Below are positions 26,656 through 39,313 of a stretch of 64,000 nucleotides of DNA, piece by piece. Source of the DNA: Harmothoe impar. Its lineage: Eukaryota; Annelida; Polychaeta; Phyllodocida; Polynoidae. Location: contig OX381705.1 of assembly GCA_947462335.1 (NCBI GenBank), forward strand, positions 37,161,570 to 37,225,569, written 5' to 3'. The position numbers and the translations under genes were made by a program. The notes under the pieces were generated by a model. That model was given only the letters and a program-made list of their open reading frames with translations, had not been told where the DNA came from and searched no databases. Positions within the stretch are counted from its first letter, which is position 1. Every line of letters begins with the position of its first letter.

Positions 26656-29291
26656 GCTGGCTAATTCTTTTCCAATCACTTTGTTCTTCAGACAGGGGAT
26701 AGTAAACATATATGGTATTTAGATGTATGCTCCCACACTTTTATGCCCCTCTATTTTAGAGGTGATTCCATGACTTTTAGGAAATATTTTGCTGTGGATC
26801 TATATCTGGTAGTCCATATAACATGTGAGATATATGTAAATGTAGGCCTATATCTTAGCATTACAGTCCAAGCCATTATGAATTGACTGCACAAATACCC
26901 TCTGCCAGAAATCTATTCTCATACAGGGCAGTTGCTGGGTAGCTATCAATTATTAGTGCCAAAATGTGGGCCTACACAGGGAGCACACACTCCACACTTT
27001 CTACCTACTCATTCATATAAAACTACTAGTGGGAATGTACATATCTTTGCAGAAACCACACATTATGTAGGATGAAACCATAGCTTTCCAATGATGTGAA
27101 GGAGTCAATTAGCCATACATGGGACATGAGTGTAAACAGGGGAAAACAGCTGCTTGTCTGTGCCATGGCAGGCCGCTCTGAACACCCTAAATGGTGGGGA
27201 AAATTAAAGTTTCAACAAACAAAATGTACCACATTTAAAGTATTTACTATGAACCCACTCCTGAATATTCCTAGCTAGTAAGTTGTTATTGAAGCTACTA
27301 AAAGACATGTTTGTGAGGTGACTTGACCAACGTGTATCTCAATGTGAACTGCTCTTTTCGCTGCCTACTTGTATCTATTCTGTTTTTTTCTGTGTGATGA
27401 AATGTGAATATCATTACTTGACTGTATGCTGCATATTATGTCCATTGGCTCTGTTTGTAAAACTTCTTATGAGAAACTTAGTCAAATAAAAACTTTTCCA
27501 ACTCAACTATAGAGGACCTCTTTGTTATGACTTATCTATATTTCTGTGTAGAGGTACGCACTATTTTTATTCTGTTATTGGATGTGGCGGGCCACTTTCT
27601 TGAATAACAATTAATTTTGCCTAACAGTAACAATCGTAGTTATATATGGGCTTAGCACTGTAAATATAGTGGAACCAAATATATGTCCTTTAATACTGTA
27701 AACAGTATGTATTCCACTGCCAATGTACCCTAATACCGTAATACATGATACCAATATAATACTATACAGTAGATTCTACTGCTCAGCAACCTTAACTTCT
27801 ATCATTATGAATTATCATTTATGTAGATGATAACTTTTCTATGATATGTGTACTGTTATTGATGTGTATGATAGTGATAGCTAGACATTCTAAATACCAG
27901 ACAAATATGCCTATGTATCCTTAATGAATAGAGGCTTCCCCCAACGACTATCCTCTTCCCCTGTTAAATTATGTCTTTCTTAATAAAAAAATAATAAAAA
28001 TAAAATCCTCCGTTCGAACAATTGAATTTGAAAATGTCCCTCCCTTTCATATTGCATATATATTATGACAGTTACATGTAGAGGCGCTCGTAAAATGTTC
28101 CCATCAAGGTATGTTACCTCATCATATCTACCGTTGTGGACTAACGTGTGTATCGGGTCGTGAACGCTTTAAACCTAAAAGACGTATGTACACTGTATGC
28201 TTTTGCTCAATGGAGATATTTAGGAATTCCATCAAGACGGTCGCCAAGCGTTCATCAAAGGTGCCGCTGTCGCTTTGCTGCAGGTAAAAGGCCGGTAAAA
28301 GGCTAACATGAAATGCGAACTGAACAGTTGCTCCTCCAGCCCACATGAACAGCCCCCCCCCCCCCCCCCCTCCACACGGGCTATAACAGTGGGCATGTAC
28401 AGAGAAGGCATCACAGCGAATCAGCTGTCGTTTGAACTCGGAAGGGGAACTTGACATTTGCACTCGTCGCCGTAAAGACGGCAAGGTCTTTGACGCTCTG
28501 CCGCCGCAAAGAGCATCATGGGACCGGGACGGTTGGCGCAATGCGGTGCCACTATCACAATAACAATGTGATAGACCTCATCAAAGCACAGAGATGAACA
28601 ACTCATAAGGTTAGAGACAATGGCCACTGCTCCTCTAACCCCCGTGCAGGCCCCGTGCCTGCTTGGTGGGCCTTCATGTTAAAAGGAGCATCGCCGCACA
28701 CAGCAGCCTGAAAGACCTCCACCCCCTCCCACCCAGCCCGGACCTACATGTAAAGGCATCTCCTTTTCATGTTTTGGCTCTACATATAGCCTGATGCATG
28801 TAACCTGCCGATAAAAGGGTGCAAATGAACATTCAGTTCCTCAGGTTGAATGAGCGCGGAGCTGCCAGATGACCATCGTGGTCCATTGTGTCGCGCTCTG
28901 CACATTTATCAATACATTCATGGGAGAGACAGTGGCGGGAAACATGCGGTGCCCCCCCCCCCCCACCGCCCCCTATACCTTCTTAGGGCGGGTTAATGTC
29001 AGTATAGGGACCAGGGTTTGGCAACATCTCTCGTCATTTCTCTCCTCTACCATATGTAAAACAATATACACCCTATACAAACCGTATCGCCATATACTCT
29101 CCGCCCACCTTTTCATCGATATCTTTTTTTTAAATTCCCTTTCATTCCATCGCTATACGCTTAGAAATGCGTTGCAATCGATTTCAATGAATATTTTCTC
29201 ATTTTGCATGGACACCACAACAATACATTGCTTTGAACACTGGCCAGGGGCCATATTATATACCATATGCATAGTGATGTGGGTTCTGCAA
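26656..29291. other. Gene-free stretch
   Basis: Contains a small CTGTAAAT-type tract at about 27650-27790, C18 at 28353-28370 and C13 at 28952-28964. AAATAAAAACTTTTCCAACTC near 27485 looks like a retroposon 3' end but no body is recognisable. Confidence 0.4.
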
Positions 29292-29721
29292 TAGGCCCGT
29301 GTCCACTTGCATATATAAGGCTGTTTGACGGTCGCCAAAACGTGAATTTGAATACAAATATGAAATATATGTTTTGTGTCCCAGTGGACACAGGTGGACG
29401 ACAAAGTTCTCAAATACAAAAGGGGAATAGCAATCTGTGGGTGGGTGTCAAATGTGGACGACAAAAGTGGACATTTAAATATCTAACATGTTTGATTTTC
29501 AGTGCAGAAATTGGACAATATCCTCTTTATTCTATAATAATAGCTTGGTCATTTATGCCCCAGGCAGTCTGGAAGGAAATATATGACGCCAAGTGGACAC
29601 ACCATCAGAAGAATAAAAGTGGAATATATCTAGCAAATACATCCCCAAATATGCACATACTACTGGACGTCAAACAGGTGAAATCGTCCACTTTCCTTGT
29701 CGTATAGTGGACACAGGCCTA
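29292..29721. mobile_element. 430-bp MITE with TAGGCC(T)GTGTCCACT ends, copy 2
   Basis: Aligns over its length with 22658-23083. The right end TATAGTGGACACAGGCCTA is the better preserved one. Confidence 0.85.
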
Positions 29722-29843
29722 TTAGTGTATACATTAAAGACATCTAATATTTTGAAACGTTTCTAACTAAAAACAGCACTGTACTTGCACCTGCAACTAA
29801 ACCTAGACCTATATCGTTATGTGGTAGTTTTCCTGTCTTGGTT

Positions 29844-30343
29844 AAGCTCAAATCCCACGTTGCAATTTGTGCTTGAAAGTTTCTGCAATTAAGGGATCTG
29901 TTGCAATATAGGGACCTCCCTCTGAATTGCAACAGATGTAAGTGCTACAGGGAGCTATACCTGCTAAGGAGCTGTTGTGATCTGGGCCTACTCTAACATC
30001 TAGATATTTAGATGTTTCCCTTGCTCATGTGAAAAGTTTCTGCAATTTGGCAATTTCTCTTGCAATTTTGAGTATATTGACCTGAAATCACGGGTATATT
30101 GCAATGCATGTTCCCTCCACTGTCTATATTGCAACAGATATGCCCCAATTGCAGAGATGCAGTAGTAGTATGTATACTATACATACTACTTGCAGTGCAA
30201 TATACATTGTACAGTGGGATTAGGAGTAAACACCCTTGCAATAGAACTCATGCAATTTAGAGTAAATGCAAGGTTCCCAAATTGCAAAGAGCCCCAATTG
30301 CAGAGGTTTGGGATGCATAGAAAGCATCGTGGGATTTGAGCTT
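29844..30343. mobile_element. 500-bp MITE with 16-bp perfect ends, filled with TTGCAAT motifs
   Basis: AAGCTCAAATCCCACG (29844-29859) and its perfect inverse (30328-30343). ATTGCAA/TTGCAAT occurs more than ten times inside, in both directions. No ORF. Confidence 0.85.
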
Positions 30344-32050
30344 ATCTCAATGCACCCCTTTATGGACAATGTCCAAGAGGCCTAGACACCAAATGTCTGA
30401 GTCAAGAGAATTCTGCAGGTTTCTGCTATTTCATGGGCTTTACATATCAGCCTACTTGTCGTAATTCTGGTAACTTTATTAATACTCAGGAGCACATTGT
30501 TACAAAATATGACCAGTTTGATAAAGCGATCAGTTGATCAAAGAATGCAGTTGCGTGCAAATGCCAGCCAGTCGGCCCCTGCTAGCTTGGAGGCATGTGA
30601 ATCTGCATTCATTAATGCCTCATCTCCGTTGAGGAGTCGTATCTTGCATATCCCGATCAGTGCCCCAGCCCCCGACAACGGCTGAGTTTCAGTCACAACA
30701 GGAAATGATTTCAATTTACGGTCGTTAAGTCCCATGGAGGGGTCCAAGTGGGCGTTGGTAGCTTCTTCATCCTCATATCCGATACAGGTCAGGTGGGACC
30801 TTGGATCCACGGCACACGAGACTTGCTGATGTTATAAGGTAGCAACTCCTGCATACGTTAGTGGCTGATTTGTCTAAGTATTCTGACATAGCAACCTGTG
30901 GTGATTGGATGACGTCAAACTAGTCACAGGAAATTAGAAGGCTGTTGTAGGCTTATCAGAGCACAGAACGTCCCGGATGTGTGATAGGAAATTGTAAATC
31001 AAGCTATAGATGTCAACAACACCGGGGAGGTGAGGAGACAATAATATCAATTATCATGTCAATTATTCATACGTTGTAATGCATTATGATAACCCCACAA
31101 CTTCATATGCTAATAGACTCTAGTCGCATATTATCTCGAATTTAATCGGAAATGATTCAATACTGGCTTTCATTGTATTAGGCCAAAACAAAGGAAGGTC
31201 TGTTTCAGGTCACCCGACCGACCCTATCTAAACAGGGCCGACCCTAAAAAAAATTTATGCAATTTTGAAGAAATTTTCATATGTTCCCCCTTTTTCGGTC
31301 AATTTTAGGGAATGCAGAGAGGCTGGCTAATACATAAAAAAAGAAGATTAAAATAATCCGATCTACTGCCCCTACATTTTTCTCCCCATATATATGTCAC
31401 CCGAAACAACACTTTTTTGACCTTAGAAGATTGAAATTGTTGTTAAGCCTGAGAAGTATAAGGTTCACGTGCCGAGCATATGTCAGTTTGACCCCACCCC
31501 TCTCACAATTCGACTCCTACCATGGGAATTGAAGTACTTGTCAATTGAGATTATTTTCAAAACGGTCTTTTAAATCCCAAAGCGTAACTTCTTTTGAGAG
31601 GTACTTAGCATATATAATAGATGCTCGCGTTAAGAGATGTAACCCCGGTGGTGAAGGGCATCATATATAGGAACTAAAAACAGAATTTCTCAGGTCTCAA
31701 TGTTTTAAGACTATATAGACCAATGCAGCAAGAAAGGGTGACTTTTCAGAAAGCTTGTTGATAAAGTTTTTGAACATTTATGAAGTCAGACCAACAAACA
31801 CATGCATTTAACCTCAAAATCCTGCATCTTAATATGTACTATTTGAAAGATAATGTCCTGTGAATTTTCTGATATAAGATTTTTGCAAATACAGCGATTA
31901 TAGACAATGTTATGTTCATTGTGATGAAACTAACGTAAACACAACTTTATTTTGAAAAAGTCACACTTTCTTGGCGCATTGGTCTATAGAAGGCTTGAAC
32001 TGCAAAAGCAGTGCAAAAGACGAGGGCAATGTGTAATTTAGGGTTATAGT
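30344..32050. other. Gene-free stretch
   Basis: No gene. A weak inverted pair TGTTTCaGGT (31201) with ACCCGAAACA (about 31399-31408) may mark a short decayed MITE. Confidence 0.35.
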
Positions 32051-32288
32051 ATGGGTCAAGTTAAATTCATGTAGTACAATAAAGATTGATTGTGTGATTA
32101 GCATCACATGTGACCCAGGGCTCTAATAACCATAGTCATAACCATAGTCATAGTCATAACCATAGTCATAATCATAGTCATAATCATAACCATAGTCATA
32201 ACCATAGTCATAACCATAGCCATAGTCGTAACCATAGTCATAGTCATAACCATAGTCATTGTAATATGGGTCAAGTTAAATTCATGTA
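32051..32288. repeat. CCATAGTCATAA minisatellite bounded by a 23-bp direct repeat
   Basis: 32127-32259 holds about 20 hexamer units (CATAGT/CATAAC). It is flanked by ATGGGTCAAGTTAAATTCAT... at 32051 and 32266. The Met/Thr-rich minus-strand ORF is an artefact of the repeat. Confidence 0.85.
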
Positions 32289-32794
32289 ATAAAGAATAAC
32301 TTTGTATATCATGTTTGTGTCTATTGGCACTGTAGTGACAGTCATCCACTGACCATTTATTCAGTTCCCGCCAAATTTGCCTAATTTGCATAGAGGTATA
32401 CAATGGTTCTACTCCATACATCCTTCCCTTACCAGCTGCAGTCACCAAATGAGCTCTCTCCTCTGAAAGCCTGCCTTTTATAACCTTATGTCTGCTGTGA
32501 TTGGTCGATATGGTCACATGACCTAGACAGAGGGGCCAGCCAGTATTTTATGTCTAACAATAAATGTCAAAGTATTTAACATGTTCTTTCCATATAGGAG
32601 TGAATAATGCACACTCCCCAATCCTTCATAACCCATGACCTACAACTGTTAGACCTAGAACACTATGTTCATTAACTCCCCTCCCTTACTGAACATAGTG
32701 GAGAACAATGATACAAGTGCATACCTTGTTTTCTCCACGGGCAGAGTACAATATATTTCTCATCAAACATATATTGACATGAATATATTGACAT
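32289..32794. other. Gene-free stretch
   Basis: Nothing recognised before the 5'-truncated LINE. Confidence 0.4.
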
Positions 32795-34482
32795 ATCAAA
32801 TTGTCCCATATCGCTTTTACCGGTACCTGGAAAAATAATGGAACGTGTTGTTTTTTCTAGAATATATCATCTTCTGGAGACTAACAAAAAACTGTCTTCA
32901 TGTCAGTTTGGTTTCCGCACGTCCAGGGGGACCAATGATGCAGTATACAGACTAATGAATGACCTATACCAGTCAAGGGATAGGGATGAGGTTGTAGCTG
33001 CATGCTTCCTGGATGTGCGGAAAGCTTTTGATTCAATCCACCATGGGGAATTAATTGCTAGGTTATGTAAATTGGAAATACCCAATCTATATACAGATTG
33101 GCTATGTGCATACTTGGGGGACAGGACCCAAAGAGTAATATGTAATAACCACATCTCATCTACCCGTAAGATCAACTTTGGAGTTCCCCAGGGATCAATC
33201 CTTGGGCCTCTACTATTCATTTGTTTTGTAAACAATCTTCCTACTGTGGTAAAAAATTGTTGTATGTTGATGTATGCCGATGATGTGGTTTTCTATGCTT
33301 CACATAAAAACAAGAACAGTGCCAATAAGCTCTTACAGGAAGATGCCACACTAGTGTATAATTGGTTTACTGAAAGTGGCTTGTGTATAAACACGGATAA
33401 AACCAAGCTTATTTTATTTGGGAGGGACAGTTCTAGTGACCAACCTGTTATGGATGTAAAAATGGGGGGCCACACTTTAGGGATATGCACTGATTATGAG
33501 TATCTAGGGGTTAATTTAGATTGTCAACTGAACCTCAACAAAATGGTTTCCAGAACAGTAAGTTCAGCCTCAAATCGGTTGACTATGTTCGGCAAATTAA
33601 GGGATGGTATGTCCAAAAGGGTAGCAACACTTGTCTTCAAACAAACAATTGCGCCTGTATTGGAATACTGTGGTTATTTGTATAATGGTCTAACATTTAC
33701 CCATCAGAAGAGATTACAACGTGTACAAAACAGATGTCTAAGAGTTTGCTTAAAAGTCAGGATAAAGTATAGTGTACTTAAGCTTCATTCGGAAACCAAT
33801 GTCAATTTCTTAAGTGTTAGACATGATATCCAGCTCTTAATGCTTATCCATAAATATGTATATGGAGGCATGCATGACCCGCCTAGTACGGGTATTATGC
33901 CAAAGACATCCCCTATAGGTGGACGTATTACAAGGTCAACTAACACAATGGAATTAACATACCCTGACTATAAGAAGCCTGGTTCAAGAAAGAGCCCCTT
34001 GTACAGAGGGGTACATATGTGGAACCAGCTAAGTCCCACCTGTAGAATGGACCAAAATGTAACAAGTTTCAAACGAGTAGCTATAAAAAATATTATAGCT
34101 AAATATATGTCCAGATGGTATCCTGGTGAAACTATGCCTGCTTAGTGAAGCATATTAGGCCATTCCATATGCAGTATATTATTGATCTACATCCTCAGTT
34201 CTAAGATAATATAATGACTAGTCATATGAGACTGAATACTTAATTTTGATACTAGTTATCTGATATTTGTATATTGAAGTTCATAACTACGACCATCTAT
34301 GTTATTATAATTATATGATTACTGTATACTAGAAACAAAATTGTCATTATCATTATTGGAACATTGAATAGGAAACCAGCGGAAACGCACCGCAGGTCCT
34401 TGAAAATGTACTTTGACATGTAAGTGTACTTTCGAAGATGATTCAATCAAATAAATACACTTATAAACTCAAAAAAAAAAAA
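32795..34482 (+). mobile_element. 5'-truncated LINE (Jockey/CR1/L2-like), copy a
   Basis: The reverse transcriptase homology starts near 32795, upstream of the longest ATG. The 3' UTR ends AATAAATACACTTATAAAC then an A13 run at 34470-34482. That TTATAAACTCAAA terminus recurs at 52551-52565 and, inverted, at about 57285-57300, so the three copies belong to one family. Confidence 0.85.
32838..34145 (+). CDS. LINE reverse transcriptase, C-terminal 435 residues
   Basis: Non-LTR reverse transcriptase motifs in order: GFRTSRGTNDAVY (RT2), FLDVRKAFDSIHH (motif A with the catalytic Asp), GVPQGSILGPLLF (motif B), MYADDVVFYAS (motif C with the two catalytic Asp), YLGVNLD, then the thumb and C-terminal region ending MWNQLSPTC. 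Endonuclease and the first fingers are missing by 5' truncation; the true frame continues upstream of the ATG. The remaining frame is uninterrupted to its natural end, so this copy is young compared with copies c and e, but it cannot move alone. Confidence 0.9.
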   Translation: MERVVFSRIYHLLETNKKLSSCQFGFRTSRGTNDAVYRLMNDLYQSRDRDEVVAACFLDVRKAFDSIHHGELIARLCKLEIPNLYTDWLCAYLGDRTQRVICNNHISSTRKINFGVPQGSILGPLLFICFVNNLPTVVKNCCMLMYADDVVFYASHKNKNSANKLLQEDATLVYNWFTESGLCINTDKTKLILFGRDSSSDQPVMDVKMGGHTLGICTDYEYLGVNLDCQLNLNKMVSRTVSSASNRLTMFGKLRDGMSKRVATLVFKQTIAPVLEYCGYLYNGLTFTHQKRLQRVQNRCLRVCLKVRIKYSVLKLHSETNVNFLSVRHDIQLLMLIHKYVYGGMHDPPSTGIMPKTSPIGGRITRSTNTMELTYPDYKKPGSRKSPLYRGVHMWNQLSPTCRMDQNVTSFKRVAIKNIIAKYMSRWYPGETMPA

Positions 34483-34739
34483 ATATATATATATATATAT
34501 TAAAATATTGACATAATGGCGATATGTCAATATAGCGAATGCCAATGACATCCCTAACTACCATACCCACTTTGCAAAGCACGTTGACACCAAAAGTGTA
34601 AAGTGTAAAAGGGTCACATCTACAGAACTGTGAGTAGTTAGTATAAGTTGTCAACCGGAGGTCATCAGCTCAGACGATGAATACACATCAACATATTGAC
34701 CTTGTTCGTGACTGGCATAATTGGAGGCCATCACCGAGA
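34483..34739. other. Spacer between LINE copy a and the SGNH remnant
   Basis: AT dinucleotide run directly after the LINE A-tail, otherwise no feature. Confidence 0.4.
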
Positions 34740-35390
34740 CACGTGATATTGACTGACAGCAGGGGCAATGGTGATAAAAAGGGGAGGGAAGATTTATATT
34801 GTTAATTAGAAGGCTTGGATGATAGGATATCCAACTTCAGTGTCTTCACTTATCCTGGAGCTCGCATAGAGCAGATTATAAAAATGGCTGACTTCCATCT
34901 GAAAACCCACCCGAGTGACACCGTATATATTGTTGGCGGTGTCAATAACATTACCAAGAAATCTGGTACTAAGACAAGCTTTGAGTGGGAATCTAGTGAC
35001 AGTCTATTTAAGCATCTGGAGGCTTACACTAGAGTTGGACTGCAGTGGCTGTCTACATGTCACCGTCATGCCACTATAATTATCTGCCCACTAATAGGCC
35101 TAGATTTAAAACGACCCATAGCACGTATGACTGACCAACATCAGGATATTGTTGATAATGCTATACTGAGCTTCAACAATATGGTTACTGAAATCAACCA
35201 GGAAGCAGGTGTAATACATCCACACCTGTCGAGACTAGCACATCATAGTAGACATGGCAAGTGGAAGCACTCATACTCAATGCTGAGAAACGGGCTACAT
35301 CTAAATGATGACTATATGAGCTACTGGGCAGTCCAATTACATAGAGTGTTTCCCATGAATGTGTTGTCTGTTAGACACTCTTTTGACTAA
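34740..35390 (+). pseudogene. SGNH-hydrolase-like ORF of a retroelement (ORF1-type), broken
   Basis: The frame reads VILTDSRGNG (about 34748-34777, like the nucleophile block I, D-S) and is interrupted by TAA at 34803-34805. It continues FTYPGARIEQI, VYIVGGVNNI (block III, G-x-N) and DGLHLNDDYMSYWA (block V, D-x-x-H). That is the order of SGNH/GDSL esterases. Such domains occur in ORF1 of CR1-type LINEs and in some Ngaro elements; here it lies 1.3 kb before the LINE b endonuclease and may be its ORF1. The 191 residues after the stop open with a TTG and are not an independent gene. The stop and the lost upstream part mark it as decayed. Confidence 0.65.
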
Positions 35391-35871
35391 CAAGGTAGAG
35401 ATTGCACCTATGATTACTTATTGAGACCTACTGCTTAAGCCTTTTGACCTACCTAGTCTTGGCCACCTATTATTGGTTTATATAGGCAGTACCATATTGG
35501 GTTAAAGGATCCTGAGTCACTGTTGTGTAATGGTGGCTCATAGTGCCTGGGACTCGTCTTCTGTTGTGTAATGGCAGACGAAAACCTAAACCAATATGTA
35601 CAAAGCCTAAAAACACAGATCACATTTTACTATATATTATTATTATTATAATACGGTTTCCCTATTCCAATTAAAACCATAATTCCAGTGGTTAATTAAA
35701 ACAAAAGCCAACCACCGCCTTAAGGCTTATACAGGTAGTACTTGTGTCAACAGGTTTATATTAACCATTGTAGTCTATAAGTTCATTTATTCAATGTCTG
35801 TGCACCAGTATGCACACTGAATAGCCAATATTGAATTGATCTAGTTATAGTTCTTGTCTGCATATGAAACG

Positions 35872-35936
<65 letters not shown>

Positions 35937-35977
35937 CATTATCATCATCATCATCATCATCATCATCATAATCATCA

Positions 35978-36021
<44 letters not shown>

Positions 36022-36655
36022 TTCTTATTTCATTGAAACTATGACCTCATTTGCCATGCTTGAGTATTGAAAGTCCATATATTGAAATGTATACTGTTGG
36101 TACGTGGTGTTGACTATGACTATGATTATGATTATGACTCTAATCAAGCAACACATTTCTATGGTTTATGAATATAATATGAATTTGAGCACTGTTATCA
36201 TTTATTCATTTTATTGTCGTTACAGCAATGTTAATTTCTCGACATTAGGGCAAAGCATGATGCATTTAGTCCTTATAAAAGCTAAAAAGCTAAAAAAAAA
36301 GCACCTAATCTCATTGACCACAGCTATATACATATACATGTCCATTAGTACATATGGAGCATTTAGTATCTGTAATTTCCTGCAGGGATCTTCCTTCTGG
36401 TTATGTTCCACAATTATATTAGTAAGCAGGGTCTTCTCGTTAATCTCTGAATATTAGACGTCTCATTAGAAGTTGTCCATGAGCTGACAAAAGACCAGTG
36501 AAAACCTTTTTTGTAAGTTCTTGTATTCAGTAGACAACTCAGTAAAGTTGCCTGCATATACTAAGGACTTTTCATCTGCTGTGCACTGAGAGTGCACGTC
36601 AGTATCTTCTTTTTCATCCTTTTCTCCTCTACACTTATCTTGAAAATCTTACAAG
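35391..36655. other. Spacer with ATT/ATC microsatellite
   Basis: 35870-36021 is (ATT)n-(ATC)n-(ATT)n; the poly-Ile ORF is an artefact. 36103-36140 has a short CTATGATTATGA repeat. Otherwise no feature; may be 5' sequence of LINE b. Confidence 0.6.
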
Positions 36656-37615
36656 ATGTCATATAGCATTAAGAAAGTAGTAGACCAGGGAGGCCTGAAG
36701 CTGATGCATCTGAATACCCGTAGTTTCTACAGGAAGAGGCATCAGTTCTTTAGGCTCTTTGGTGAGTTTGACTTTGTCACGGTCAGTGAAACCTGGTTAC
36801 ATGAAGGTTATAGTGAAAGTCTACTCCAGTGGCCGGGTAAGACATTGTTTAGGATGGATCGTCCTAAGACAGCAGCCAAGAAGGCAGGGGGCGGAGTGTT
36901 GTGTTACATAAGTGATCATCTGGTAAGCAACTGCATCTTTATTCCTGAACTCTCAGTAGTAAATGGTGATGTAGAGAGCCTAACCATCAGGTACCGGCGT
37001 ATTGGCAGCAAGCCAATGTTAGTGACCACTCTCTATCGGCCTCCGGATGGTAATCTTAAGAATTTCTTGGACTACCTGGAGAGTGTCTCGCTGAGCATTG
37101 AAGCAGCAGCCCATGAACGTTGGTTCATGGGTGACATAAACATCAACACTTTGACAACAGAAAACCCCTACTGCAAGAAGTTGGTTGATACTTGTCGAGA
37201 GCTTGGTCTTAGGATAATCATCAACAGTGTCACTCGCCCCTGGGGTAAGAAGTTGTCCTGTATAGACCATATCCTTACGAACTCTGAGGAGATTGTTCAG
37301 TCTGGAGTGCTGTCGGCCCTGCTGAGTGATCATCTGCCTGTTTTCTGCATCAAGCAGCGCACAGTTCATGAAAAAGTTTCTAGTACAATGATTGCTCGCA
37401 ATTACAAGGACTATGACCCTGATGAACTAGCCAGCTGGATGCAGGAGGCTGATTGGGACCTCTACTGGGGGTTGGAAAGTCCTGATGAGCAGTGGGATTT
37501 TATCCATGAACATATAGACTTGTTCTTGGATTACCACTGTCTATTGAAGGAAATGACGATCAAAGCTGGTTCCAAAGACTGGATGACTCCGGAAATCCTG
37601 AAGAAGAAACATTAA
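36656..37615 (+). pseudogene. LINE apurinic/apyrimidinic-type endonuclease domain
   Basis: The 319-residue frame has the APE endonuclease blocks: HLNTRSF (Asn), VSETWLHE (catalytic Glu), GGGVLCYI, TTLYRPP, WFMGDININ (Asp-x-Asn), SCIDHIL and LLSDHLPV (catalytic Asp-His). These nick the target DNA before target-primed reverse transcription. The domain looks complete and catalytic residues are present. After residue 319 the frame stops inside the linker to the reverse transcriptase because of frameshifts, so the ORF2 is broken. Confidence 0.85.
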
Positions 37616-38058
37616 CTGTTTCGAAACGTCGATCACAACAAACTTACAACAAAACTGTTCTACCAACAAGGACCAACCAACAACTTTGTGAAATTCAGAA
37701 ATAAAAAGCCAAATGAATTTAAAATTGACTGTGTCTGGTTTTGTATGATTATAACAACTAAAAGTATCCTGGAATACATTTCTGAAAGGGACAATTTGGT
37801 GAAAATTACACCGAAAAACTAAGGATGTTGGTCTGTACAGGGTAATAAGAACACTGAGAAACAAGATAAATCACCTTTGTGGTTATGCAAAAGCAAGATC
37901 AGTCAAAAGTCTCATTGCCTCATGTGAGGACGACCCAAAGAGATTCTGGCGAGAGGTAAACAAATTGTTCAAGGGTGCCACAAAACCAATGGCTCCGACA
38001 ATGAAAGACCAGGAGTCTGGTGTCTTGATCCCACCCACTGAGGCCCCAGATTACATCA

Positions 38059-39313
38059 ATGATCACAAAAATCGCAGAGAGATTGATACACATTCATCTC
38101 AGTGCTGCTATTGAGGAGTCAGGAGGGTTGAGCAGTAAGCAGTATGGTTATCAATCGGGAAAAGGCACTGTTGATGCAGTGTACAGACTGGTAAATGATA
38201 TCTGTGAAGCCAAAGACCATGGAAAGTACACTGGGGTTGCGTACTTAGATTTAAGGAAAGCCTTCGGCTGCGTTCACTACGGTCTGCTGAAGGGTCAACT
38301 GAAGAGCCTAGGCTTGACGGTGTCAAACCTCGCCTGGCTGTCTGACTACCTAACTGGTAGAACCCAGAGGACTTGCTTTGGTGAGAGTAGTTCGAGGAGG
38401 GCTGGTGTTGCGACAGGAGTTCCCCAGGGCTCGGTCCTGGGGCCTCTGCTGTTTGTGTACTTCATAAACTCTGTGACAGATTGTGTGGGTGATGGAGTAA
38501 GTGTCATGTATGCCGATGACATTGCGCTCTATGCTTCAGACAAGAAAATCGAGAGAGTGGAGGAGTGCCTGCAAGCAACCTTCACAAAAGTGGCGGACTG
38601 GTGCAAATCGTCAAAGCTCACTGTCAATGTGAAAAAGAGCAAATGTGTGCTGTATGCCTCCTGCAGTCGGAGCCCCCAGACAGACCCCTTGCGGGTCACT
38701 CTGGGTGGCCGAGACTTGGAGTGTCTACCAGTATATACATACTTGGGCATTCCTCTGGACTCGAGGTTGACCTTTGAGCGAGCAATCAACAATCGCCTGT
38801 TCAATCTGGCAAAAATCAGAGACATGATAGACCCTGTCACTGCACTAGTCATCTACAAGACGAGCGTGGCAACTTTGTTTGACTACGCCTCATTCTTCCA
38901 TGTGGCTGGCGGGGACACTGGTATGAGAGAGCTGCAGAGATTGCAGAACAGGGGTCTCAGGACCTGTCTCAACACCAGCAGTAATGTCTACAGTGTAGAT
39001 GAGCTGGTTGGCGCGGAGATGGGACGAGCTGCTTCTCACCCTGATGTTGAAATACTACAAGGCCGAGTACCCTGCTGATGGTCCTGAGGCTGGGGATGGT
39101 GGGCTTGGTGACAGAACTCTACGTTCTGATTCCAAGCTGCTGTTCTCGCTAAGGGGGCCTATCACCCAGGGCTACAAGATGTCACCAGCATACAGGGGGA
39201 GAATGCTCTGGAATGTCCAGTGTGAGGACCTGAAACAAAGTGTGTCAAAGGCCCAATTCAAAAGGAAGGTGAAAACAATCAAAGACCTGCGTGAAAAATA
39301 TCTGAAATCGTAG
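38059..39313 (+). pseudogene. LINE reverse transcriptase of copy b, frameshifted
   Basis: Motifs YGYQSGKGTVDAVYRL, YLDLRKAFGCVHY (the second Asp of the usual KAFD is Gly), GVPQGSVLGPLLF, VMYADDIALYAS and YLGIPLDSRL are present. The part corresponding to the start of the fingers domain is missing between about 38030 and 38060. Near 39000-39050 the frame shifts; the C-terminal segment (PAYRGRMLWNVQ) continues to 39313. These lesions make it inactive. Confidence 0.8.

Noticed and set aside
28128..28541. 137-residue ORF with a poly-glycine run
   Set aside because: Driven by the C18 tract; no family likeness and overlaps other frames equally long.
32104..32517. 137-residue ORF rich in MTMVM repeats
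   Set aside because: Generated by the CATAGT/CATAAC repeat.
35854..36036. 60-residue poly-isoleucine ORF
   Set aside because: Pure translation of an ATT/ATC microsatellite.
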